The position numbers and the translations under genes are program-made. From the NCBI GenBank assembly GCA_044359525.1, contig JBIKLY010000115.1:1-7432 (forward strand): a DNA stretch of 7,432 nucleotides, given 5' to 3'. Below, in pieces: positions 1-5,132 of the stretch. The notes under the pieces are model-generated. The model was given only the letters and a program-made list of their open reading frames with translations, searched no databases and was not told the origin of the DNA. The number at the start of each line of letters is the position of its first letter. Position 1 is the stretch's first letter. This DNA comes from CAJBIL01 sp044359525. Its GTDB lineage: Bacteria; Pseudomonadota; Gammaproteobacteria; Burkholderiales; Rhodocyclaceae.

Positions 1-814
1 GGTCGTTGCCGCTGGCGAGGCGCACCAGATGCGGAACGATCAGGCCGATGAAGCCGATCGAGCCGGCGTGCGTGACCGCGGCGGCGGTGGCCAGCGCGGC
101 GACGATATAGACGCCGCGGCGCAGGCGGGGGACGTCCACACCGAGTGTTTGTGCCGTATCGGCGCCGCGTGCCAGTAGATTGAGTTCGCGCGCGAAAGGC
201 AGTGAGACGAGCAGCGCGGCGGCAAGGATGCCGAGCGCAAGGCTCGGTTCGCCGGTCTGCGAGAGATCGCCCATCAACCAGAACAGCATGCCGCGCAGCT
301 TGTGTTCGGGGGCGACCGAGAGCATCAGCGCGACCACTGCGCCGCAACCGGCGGCGACGATGACGCCGGTGAGCAGCAGGCGCGTCTGTGTCCAGCTGCC
401 GTCGCCGTGCGCCAGACCGAAAACGAGCGTCATCGCACCGAGCGCGCCAAGAAAGGCGAAACCGTTGACGCCGGCGACCGAGAGGCCAAGCAGGATGGCC
501 AGCATGGCGCCAACCCCGGCGCCGCCGGAAATGCCCAGAATATAAGGATCGGCGAGCGGGTTGCGCAACAATATTTGCAGCAGCGCCCCTGCCAGTGCGA
601 GCAGACCGCCGCAGGCAAAACCGGCCAGTGCGCGCGGCAGGCGCAGGCTGCGCACCACCTCGCCCGCCATGCCGTCGCCATTGTTAAACAGCATTGAAAA
701 AACTTCAGTGGAGCTGACCGCAATGCTGCCCACCATCAGCGACAGCGCAATGCTCAGCAAAGCCAGCCCGGTGAGGCTGACGAGGATGAGCAGGGCGCGG
801 TGGCGGGTGGGCAT
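1..814 (-). CDS. btuC: Vitamin B12 ABC transporter permease, BtuC-type (FecCD family), C-terminus off the window
   Basis: This is the inner-membrane permease of a cobalamin ABC importer. It would pair with a BtuD ATPase and a periplasmic B12-binding protein. The first 271 residues are visible and stay open to the window edge. FecCD hallmarks are present: an N-terminal membrane helix (about 8-30), LRLPR (57-61), the NPLADPYILGISGGAG motif (85-100), and GSIGFIGLIVPHLVR (251-265), which leads into the ATPase-coupling region. Most of the rest is hydrophobic helix. Complete members are about 330 residues, so some 60 are missing. The ATG at 814 has an AGGAAA about 12 bases upstream; an in-frame TTG four codons earlier would sit too close to that site. 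The gene lies 80 bases downstream of btuB on the same strand, behind the cobalamin riboswitch. The family is certain. The B12 substrate, rather than iron-siderophore or heme, is inferred from that context. Confidence 0.93.
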   Translation of the reverse strand, partial: MPTRHRALLILVSLTGLALLSIALSLMVGSIAVSSTEVFSMLFNNGDGMAGEVVRSLRLPRALAGFACGGLLALAGALLQILLRNPLADPYILGISGGAGVGAMLAILLGLSVAGVNGFAFLGALGAMTLVFGLAHGDGSWTQTRLLLTGVIVAAGCGAVVALMLSVAPEHKLRGMLFWLMGDLSQTGEPSLALGILAAALLVSLPFARELNLLARGADTAQTLGVDVPRLRRGVYIVAALATAAAVTHAGSIGFIGLIVPHLVRLASGND

Positions 815-857
815 GGTTGGCGGCAATTTCCTGTGACCAGTCTGGTTCGGCAAATGA

Positions 858-874
858 GGGCTGTATTGCAGCCC
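858..874 (-). other. Small hairpin between btuB and btuC
   Basis: GGGCTG (858-863) and CAGCCC (869-874) form a perfect 6-bp stem with a 5-base loop in the 80-base gap between the two genes. No T-tract follows on the minus strand, so it is a poor intrinsic terminator. It could stabilise the 3' end of the btuB message or weakly lower btuC expression. Its role is not shown by the sequence. Confidence 0.35.
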
Positions 875-894
875 CCTGTACTAACCCGTTCAGC

Positions 895-2907
895 TTAGCG
901 GAATGCGTATTCGAAGGTTGCCATCACCATTCTTGAGCGGTCTGGATAGACATTGTAGTTGGTCGGGTTGCTTGAGCTGTTGACCAGTGCGTAAGAGTAA
1001 TAACGCTTGTCAAAAAGGTTGCTGACCGAGAGTCCGAGGGTCGCGCTGCCGATCTGATGGCTGTACTTGGCGTCGGCGGTTGTGTAGGCGGGCATTTTTG
1101 CATACCGGTTTGCCGGATCATTGTCGAACTGCTGCGTTCCAACATGGTTCAGCCCGAAAAACAGGCGGTCCCGGTCACTGATGGTCCACGTTGTGATCAG
1201 CGACGCCCGGTGGCGCGGGACGACGGGAACCGTTTTCCCGCCGACCTCGACGCCGGCAAATGTGCCGGAGCGGAAGGTGGCGTCAGTCAGGGTGTAGCGG
1301 CCCTCAAGCGAGAGGCTGGCAAGCGGTTTCCAGCCGGCGGTGAGTTCGGCGCCGCGTCGCCGTGTGGGCGGCATGTTGGCGTTTCGCATGAGCAGGTTGT
1401 TGTAATACAACTCATCTTCGAGCATCAGTTCGAACAGGTTGAGGCTGCCCGATAGCTGAGCACCCCGCCAGGCCAGACCGATCTCACGGTCAGTAGAGGT
1501 TTGTGGTTTGAGCAAGGAGCAACTGACCGCGTAGCAGCGGTTCTCGTCAATGTTCGGGAGTCGGTAGCTTGTTCCCGTCCGTGCATGCGCCGTCAGATTC
1601 GTCGCCAGCGTTTGCTGAATGGAAAGTGACCAGGCGTGAAGCTGGCGTTTGTCGCTTTGTGTCACCGGCGTCATGGTCAGTGCAAAGGGAACGACCCGTT
1701 CGGTATCAACCGTTTCTGTCCTTCCGCCAAGCGCAATGCGCGTCGAATCGGTGACCTGCAGGGTGTCCTGGATATACCAGGCGTTGGTGCGCTGCTTGCC
1801 TTTTTCCAGCGATGGTCCGGCGAAACCGCCGCCGAAATCGTCTGCTTTGTCACTGCGGAAATTCCAGTCACGCCAGTCGAAACCGGCAAGCAGTTCGTTC
1901 TTTCGGGTGCCGATTGTCGTAGACCAGCGCAGCCGGGGCGTGAACTCATGGCTGATGACACGACGATTGTCCAGGGAGTACGCACCCGAACCATAGTCGT
2001 TGAAATATTCGGTACGCCGGTCGCGGCGCACCAGGTTGGCCGCCAGTTCGACCTCCCCGATTCTTTGCAGTGCTGAGAGTCCGGCGTGCCACAGGTCATT
2101 CTTGGAAAAATCTTCGGGAGTGTTGGCGCCGTCCGGGTCGCGCTTCCAGTTCAGGGCGCTACGCGCCCCCGGCATGCCCGCCTTCTGACGCTCACTGCCG
2201 AAGGTAAAGGCAAGATCAGTGTCGCTTGTGCGAAAGGACAGAACGCCGCTCATGTTCTGCTGATCGACATGGTTGTTTTTGCGCTGGTTGTCCGTGCCGT
2301 AATCTTGCGCCTGCAGTGTCAGGCCGAGTTGCTCGCCGGCAATCGAGGCACTGCCACGCAGGTCGTGCGTGCCGTAAGAGCCTGTGCCGGCCAGTATTTT
2401 TGCTTCCTGCGTATTTTTTCTGGCCTGCCGTGTAATGACATTGATTACCCCGCCCGTGGCGTTGCTGCCGTAAAGCACTGCGCCGCCCGCCGGAAGGATC
2501 TCGATGCGCTCGACTGAATTGAGGGCAATGCCGGACAGGCGGGCCGCCAGCAGTTCGTTTTCACTCAGGCGCACGCCGTCGACCAGGACCAGCGTGTTCT
2601 GGTCGCCAGTCGCCCCGAAACCGCGCAGATCGAGCCCGGGATTGGTGCCGCCGAACAAATCCTGCCGGATGTGCACGCCACCCAGGCGACTGAGTGCATC
2701 AGCGATGTTGCTTGCCCCGGAGTCGACGATCTGTCGGGAAGTGATGATGCGCGCACCGATGGCCGCGGAGATGCCGGCGTCAGAAAAGCGCGAGGCGGTA
2801 ACCATGATCTCGTCGGTCGTCGTTTCAGCGCTGGTGTTTTGTTGCGCAAAGCCAGTCAGCGGAGCGAGCAAAGCGATCGCATGGGCGATAGTTCTCAGGC
2901 GGTACAT
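895..2907 (-). CDS. btuB: TonB-dependent outer-membrane cobalamin receptor BtuB
   Basis: This receptor moves vitamin B12 across the outer membrane using energy from TonB-ExbB-ExbD. The 670-residue product begins with a signal peptide (MYRLR, hydrophobic core, GFA-QQ, cleavage near residue 21). A TonB box, DEIMVTASR, follows at 32-40 and resembles the DTLVVTANR of E. coli BtuB. The plug domain (about 45-160) contains GLDLRGFG, LVLVDGVRL and VERIEILPAGGAVLYGSNATGGVINVITR. The remainder is a beta-barrel with SYRLPNIDE (447-455), NLFDKRYY (630-637) and an aromatic C-terminus, EYAFR. It is about 55 residues longer than E. coli BtuB. The only two cysteines, 458 and 463, lie close together in a probable outer loop. 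The ATG at 2907 is chosen because AGAAGGA sits 6 bases upstream and a signal peptide follows directly; the open frame continues up to 3129 but runs through the riboswitch. Substrate specificity for cobalamin rests mainly on the riboswitch and the adjacent btuC. Confidence 0.94.
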   Translation of the reverse strand: MYRLRTIAHAIALLAPLTGFAQQNTSAETTTDEIMVTASRFSDAGISAAIGARIITSRQIVDSGASNIADALSRLGGVHIRQDLFGGTNPGLDLRGFGATGDQNTLVLVDGVRLSENELLAARLSGIALNSVERIEILPAGGAVLYGSNATGGVINVITRQARKNTQEAKILAGTGSYGTHDLRGSASIAGEQLGLTLQAQDYGTDNQRKNNHVDQQNMSGVLSFRTSDTDLAFTFGSERQKAGMPGARSALNWKRDPDGANTPEDFSKNDLWHAGLSALQRIGEVELAANLVRRDRRTEYFNDYGSGAYSLDNRRVISHEFTPRLRWSTTIGTRKNELLAGFDWRDWNFRSDKADDFGGGFAGPSLEKGKQRTNAWYIQDTLQVTDSTRIALGGRTETVDTERVVPFALTMTPVTQSDKRQLHAWSLSIQQTLATNLTAHARTGTSYRLPNIDENRCYAVSCSLLKPQTSTDREIGLAWRGAQLSGSLNLFELMLEDELYYNNLLMRNANMPPTRRRGAELTAGWKPLASLSLEGRYTLTDATFRSGTFAGVEVGGKTVPVVPRHRASLITTWTISDRDRLFFGLNHVGTQQFDNDPANRYAKMPAYTTADAKYSHQIGSATLGLSVSNLFDKRYYSYALVNSSSNPTNYNVYPDRSRMVMATFEYAFR

Positions 2908-2913
2908 TGTTTT

Positions 2914-2920
2914 TCCTTCT
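2914..2920 (-). promoter_or_regulatory. btuB ribosome binding site
   Basis: AGAAGGA on the minus strand, 6 bases before the ATG at 2907. It decides the btuB start in favour of the signal-peptide methionine and against the frame's upstream extension. Confidence 0.85.
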
Positions 2921-2982
2921 CTCTGTGCTACCGGCGTGCGTCCCCGCAAACCGGCAAGCGGATAATTGGAGTTGCCAGGGAG

Positions 2983-3030
2983 AAAAAAAGCATGGGCTGA
3001 CGCGAGCATAGTCGCATCGTGCAATCCATG
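2983..3030 (-). terminator. Probable riboswitch-controlled attenuator in the btuB leader
   Basis: Read on the minus strand, an outer stem CATGG (3030-3026) pairs with CCATG (2995-2991). Inside it, GATGCGA (3018-3012) pairs with TCGCGTC (3005-2999) with one G-T wobble and a 6-base loop. A run of seven Ts (2989-2983) follows one base after the outer stem. The stem is interrupted by internal bulges of 7 and 3 bases, so it is weaker than the terminator after 6S RNA. Its place just downstream of the cobalamin aptamer, and about 75 bases before the btuB start, suggests control by premature termination rather than by hiding the ribosome site. Confidence 0.6.
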
Positions 3031-3031
3031 A

Positions 3032-3226
3032 CCGCTTCCCCGCGGCACTTCCGCTGATGTGTGCGAAGGCCGGTATCCGGGCTCACGAGTCTGGTGGTGT
3101 CGCCTTCCCAGGCTTTCGCCCAGTGGCATATCGACACCCCGTGTACATCACTCGCTTACCGTTGCGGGGGCAGCACAGGCATTGCTTGTTTCGAATGCGT
3201 ACCTGTTTCCCGTTTAACCACTGCAG
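3032..3226 (-). ncRNA. Cobalamin riboswitch (AdoCbl/B12 family) in the btuB leader
   Basis: The RNA domain binds a cobalamin and represses the downstream genes when ligand is present. Conserved blocks appear in order on the minus strand: the ACGGGAAACAGGT segment (GGGAA at 3211-3207), CCTGTGCTGCCCCCGCAACGG (about 3179-3160) followed by TAAGC, GCCACTG (3127-3121), GGGAAGGC (about 3109-3102), and the B12-box core GAGCCCGGATACCGGCC (3084-3068). A hairpin, CCGC-GGGGAA-GCGG (3045-3032), fits P13; its GGGG loop can kiss the CCCC of L5 (about 3170-3166), as in characterised cobalamin riboswitches. The outer ends are approximate. The element governs btuB and probably the following btuC. It also shows that the downstream transporter genes are for B12. 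Confidence 0.96.
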
Positions 3227-3297
3227 CAAATTTTGCAAATGCTGCGTTGTGGCACCTTGCACGATTTTTCCATCCCTTACCGGCGACGGAATCCGTA

Positions 3298-3326
3298 ATT
3301 ATAGGGCCAACAGGTCTTGCACCGCA
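3298..3326 (-). promoter_or_regulatory. Candidate btuB promoter (perfect -10, weak -35)
   Basis: A perfect TATAAT lies at 3303-3298 on the minus strand, about 70 bases before the riboswitch. The expected -35 position at 17-base spacing (3326-3321, TGCGGT) matches the consensus poorly, so the promoter may need an activator. The CRP-like palindrome at 3342-3357 is centred about 58 bases upstream of the predicted start (about 3291), near the usual class I activator position. Confidence 0.5.
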
Positions 3327-3341
3327 GCATCTGCCGTATTT

Positions 3342-3357
3342 CGTGAAATAAATCACA
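3342..3357. promoter_or_regulatory. CRP/Vfr-like operator between divergent btuB and zapB-like genes
   Basis: Plus-strand CGTGA-N6-TCACA, read on the other strand as TGTGA-N6-TCACG, matches 9 of the 10 core positions of the E. coli CRP consensus TGTGA-N6-TCACA. On the minus strand the left flank extends to AAATGTGAT, which also matches. An overlapping palindrome, TATTTC-GT-GAAATA, lies at 3337-3350. The site is centred about 58 bases from the predicted btuB start and about 66 from the predicted zapB-like start, so it could serve either or both. Binding by a CRP-family protein is inferred from the motif. Confidence 0.5.
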
Positions 3358-3378
3358 TTTAAAACATCTGCTTAGTCC

Positions 3379-3408
3379 TTGACTTGCTTTGGTTTTTAAC
3401 TTTATAGT
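3379..3408 (+). promoter_or_regulatory. Strong sigma-70-type promoter of the zapB-like/zapA cluster
   Basis: TTGACT (3379-3384) and TATAGT (3403-3408) are separated by 18 bases; each matches consensus at 5 of 6 positions. Transcription should begin about 6-8 bases after the -10, at 3414-3416, which coincides with the ATG at 3416. Confidence 0.75.
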
Positions 3409-3415
3409 TCGCCAC

Positions 3416-3616
3416 ATGGTGAACGAACTCAATGCACTCGAGAGCAAAATTGCTCAGGTAGCAGCGCTCTGTCGCAGCCTGCGTGCGGAAAATAGCGAGC
3501 TCAGGCAGAAGCTTTCCAGCGCCGAGATAGACAAAGCAAATTTTGCGCAACGCATGGGTGACGCCCGCGAGCGCCTCGAACAGCTGGTCGGGCAGCTGCC
3601 TGAAGCCAAAGTCTGA
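3416..3616 (+). CDS. Small coiled-coil protein, ZapB-like (TIGR02449/DUF904 type)
   Basis: This 66-residue protein is almost wholly charged coiled coil, with a heptad-like pattern from about residue 5 to 58 and no membrane segment or signal peptide. Such short coiled coils are typically encoded just before zapA. They resemble E. coli ZapB, which joins ZapA at the FtsZ ring and stabilises it. The ATG at 3416 is followed at once by an in-frame GTG, and there is no Shine-Dalgarno sequence. An in-frame TTG at 3389 also lacks a ribosome site and falls between the -35 and -10 of the promoter. The message may therefore start at or within two bases of the ATG. zapA begins 13 bases after the stop, so the two genes are almost certainly cotranscribed. 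The family call rests on length, composition and context; direct binding to ZapA is inferred. Confidence 0.85.
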   Translation: MVNELNALESKIAQVAALCRSLRAENSELRQKLSSAEIDKANFAQRMGDARERLEQLVGQLPEAKV

Positions 3617-3629
3617 ATGTGACTCCCTG

Positions 3630-3986
3630 ATGCCCAACGAAGCGAATTACCTCGACATCACCCTGCTTGGCAAAGAGTACCGTGTTGCGTGCCCGCCGGA
3701 AGAGCGTGACGGTTTGCTGGCAGCAGTGGCCTTGGTTGATGCCCGCATGCACGATATCGCGGAGAAAACCAAAAGCAACATTTCCGAGCGGATCGCCGTG
3801 ATGGCTGCGCTCAATATTGCGCACGAATACCTGTCGCAGAAGAACGAGACCGCATTGTCGGAGCAAAAAATCGAGCCTGAAACCGGGTCTGGAATCGGGC
3901 TTGACTTTGGTGCTGTTCGGCGTAGGATTTCCGACATGGAGGCAAAACTTGAAGCGGTGCTCGCACCGCAGGAAAAGTTGCTGTAA
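3630..3986 (+). CDS. zapA: Cell division protein ZapA
   Basis: ZapA is a cytosolic protein that crosslinks and bundles FtsZ filaments at the division ring. The 118-residue product has the N-terminal ZapA globular domain (LDITLLGKEYRVACPPEERDG, about 8-28, then LLAAVALVDARMHDIA). The conserved ERIAVMAALNIAHEYL helix (about 53-68) and a C-terminal coiled coil follow. The start at 3630 gives the usual family length. The reading frame is open further upstream, but an earlier start would overlap the zapB-like gene heavily. There is no clear Shine-Dalgarno before the ATG; ribosomes may reinitiate after the zapB-like stop 13 bases upstream. The 6S RNA gene begins about 10 bases after the stop, an arrangement also known in Gammaproteobacteria. 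A possible promoter for 6S RNA, TTGACT-N16-TAGGAT (3901-3928), lies inside the 3' end of this gene. Confidence 0.95.
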   Translation: MPNEANYLDITLLGKEYRVACPPEERDGLLAAVALVDARMHDIAEKTKSNISERIAVMAALNIAHEYLSQKNETALSEQKIEPETGSGIGLDFGAVRRRISDMEAKLEAVLAPQEKLL

Positions 3987-3994
3987 GCGCCTCC

Positions 3995-4187
3995 GCCAAG
4001 TGTTCCCTGCGGTGTTTGTCAAGGTCATATATTCCTTGAACCAATGCTAATTGGCGTCGGTTGCGGACCCTGGAAATCGCTGTTGTGCTCGCCCCTTATG
4101 TCGGGTGTGCCTGATGCGAAAGGAAAGTGACCTATCTGGACTCAGGTTCAGGATGCCGGCCTAACGGCACTCGCGGGGACCAAACAT
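3995..4187 (+). ncRNA. ssrS: 6S RNA
   Basis: 6S RNA binds the housekeeping sigma-70 RNA polymerase by mimicking an open promoter, and damps transcription in stationary phase. The sequence carries the TTCCCTGCGGTGTTTG block near its 5' end and folds by hand into the long rod expected. The closing stem pairs GTTCCC (4002-4007) with GGGGAC (4175-4180) and GGTG (4011-4014) with CAC plus a wobble base (4167-4171). A central bubble follows, and its 5' strand can form TCAAGG/CCTTGA (4019-4024 with 4034-4039). Next, GGCGTC (4053-4058) pairs with GATGCC (4152-4157), and CCTG (4069-4072) with CAGG (4143-4146). The tip pairs TCGC (4077-4080) with GCGA (4116-4119), then GC-CGCCC with GGGTG-GC (4087-4110). 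Length is close to the 184 bases of the E. coli RNA. Its position right after zapA is the classic one. Exact ends are estimates; the transcript may begin inside zapA and be trimmed. Confidence 0.92.
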
Positions 4188-4190
4188 GAA

Positions 4191-4226
4191 ACAGCGCGGA
4201 AAGTCGCTTTCCGCGCTGTTTTTTTT
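4191..4226 (+). terminator. Rho-independent terminator after 6S RNA
   Basis: A perfect 13-bp stem, ACAGCGCGGAAAG (4191-4203) with CTTTCCGCGCTGT (4207-4219), is closed by a TCG loop. An eight-T run (4219-4226) follows. It begins only a few bases after the 6S closing stem and should end both the 6S transcript and any zapA read-through. Confidence 0.95.
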
Positions 4227-4278
4227 ATTGCACCGCCGGGTGGGCGCGTTTGGTGATCGGCCCTAAAGCGATTTGATC

Positions 4279-4291
4279 GGAGCAGAATGTG
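4279..4291 (+). promoter_or_regulatory. Ribosome site and GTG start of the TauE/SafE gene
   Basis: GGAG (4279-4282) lies 6 bases before the GTG at 4289. A nearby ATG at 4287 runs straight into TGA in another frame. The nearest in-frame codon upstream that closes the frame is TGA at 4274. GTG is therefore the only workable start. No convincing promoter was seen in the 60 bases between the 6S terminator and this gene. Confidence 0.85.
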
Positions 4292-5089
4292 AGCTGGTGG
4301 CTGGCGTATATCGGACTCGGTTTGTTTACCGGTTTTTTTGCCGGCATGCTCGGTATTGGTGGTGGCCTCGTGATGGTGCCGGCCTTGACCATGATGTTTG
4401 CCGTTCAAGCCGGCTTTCCACCGGCCGAGACACTGCACATGGCGCTCGGTACGTCGATGGCAACCATCCTGTTTACCTCGCTTTCCAGCCTGCACGCACA
4501 CCACAAGCATGGCGCGGTGCTGTGGCCGGTGGTCTATCAGATTACGCCGGGCATCCTGCTGGGCACACTGGTCGGGACGTTTTTTGCCGCCAGCATACCG
4601 GCCCGGCCGCTGGCGATCTTTTTTACCGCGTTTGTCTGCTTCGTTGCCGTGCAGATGATCATGAATTTCAAACCCAAGCCTTCGCGTGAATTGCCAGGTA
4701 CCGGTGGGGTGTTTGCGGTGGGCGGCGGAATTGGCGCTGTTTCGGCGCTGGTGGCGATTGGTGGCGGATCGCTCACCGTACCGTTTCTGACGTGGTGCAA
4801 CGTGCGCGTGCAAAGCGCGATCGGCACGTCGTCGGCCATCGGGTTTCCGATTGCCCTGGGTGGCTCGCTTGGCTACATCTTCAACGGGTGGGGGCACCTC
4901 GACCTGCCGGCGTGGAGTCTCGGCTACGTCTACCTGCCTGCGTTTGCCTGGCTGGTGCCGTCGAGCATGCTCAGTGCCCCGTTCGGTGCGCGCCTCGCGC
5001 ATCGTTTGCCCGTGCTTGCCCTGAAGCGGATTTTTGCCGGTGTGCTGATTGTACTGGCTGCAAAAATGCTGTGGAATCTGTTCGGCTGA
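4289..5089 (+). CDS. TauE/SafE family anion exporter (probable sulfite or organosulfonate permease)
   Basis: This integral inner-membrane protein of 266 residues is very hydrophobic, with about eight predicted membrane helices in two repeats. Each repeat opens with the glycine-rich family signature. The first is GMLGIGGGLVMVPAL (19-33), the second VAIGGGSLTVPFL (155-167), and each is followed by a helix with a GTS motif (ALGTSMAT and AIGTSSAIG). Characterised members export sulfite, sulfoacetate or related anions, but many have other or unknown substrates, so the substrate here is open. A loop after the second helix is rich in histidine (HAHHKHG, 69-75). The gene stands alone on the plus strand, behind the 6S terminator and converging on the symporter gene. 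Confidence 0.93.
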   Translation: MSWWLAYIGLGLFTGFFAGMLGIGGGLVMVPALTMMFAVQAGFPPAETLHMALGTSMATILFTSLSSLHAHHKHGAVLWPVVYQITPGILLGTLVGTFFAASIPARPLAIFFTAFVCFVAVQMIMNFKPKPSRELPGTGGVFAVGGGIGAVSALVAIGGGSLTVPFLTWCNVRVQSAIGTSSAIGFPIALGGSLGYIFNGWGHLDLPAWSLGYVYLPAFAWLVPSSMLSAPFGARLAHRLPVLALKRIFAGVLIVLAAKMLWNLFG

Positions 5090-5113
5090 CGCGGTTGTGA
5101 AAGGACTGAGGGC

Positions 5114-5132
5114 GTAACCGGTGGTTACTTTT
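5114..5132 (+). terminator. Weak terminator after the TauE/SafE gene
   Basis: GTAACC (5114-5119) and GGTTAC (5123-5128) form a perfect 6-bp stem with a 3-base loop, followed by TTTT (5129-5132). It lies 24 bases after the TauE/SafE stop and overlaps the stop codon of the converging symporter gene. On the minus strand no T-run follows, so it would act only in the plus direction. The short stem and T-run make it weak. Confidence 0.45.

Noticed and set aside
302..697. Open frames on the plus strand opposite btuC
   Set aside because: The minus-strand frame has strong FecCD motifs throughout; the plus-strand products look like random GC-rich translation.
858..874. Hairpin between btuB and btuC as a transcription terminator
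   Set aside because: The stem is real but no T-run follows on the minus strand, so termination that would separate the two genes is not supported.
2908..3129. N-terminal extension of the btuB reading frame by 74 codons
   Set aside because: It runs through the riboswitch and terminator, lacks a ribosome site, and would bury the signal peptide inside the protein.
4253..4280. Direct repeat TGATCGG upstream of the TauE/SafE gene
   Set aside because: Two copies of 7 bases are easily chance, and no promoter element is clearly placed around them.
4148..5002. 284-codon open frame on the minus strand
   Set aside because: It is antisense to the TauE/SafE gene and the 6S terminator, its product is rich in Arg, His and Gln with no domain, and it fits a GC-rich shadow frame.
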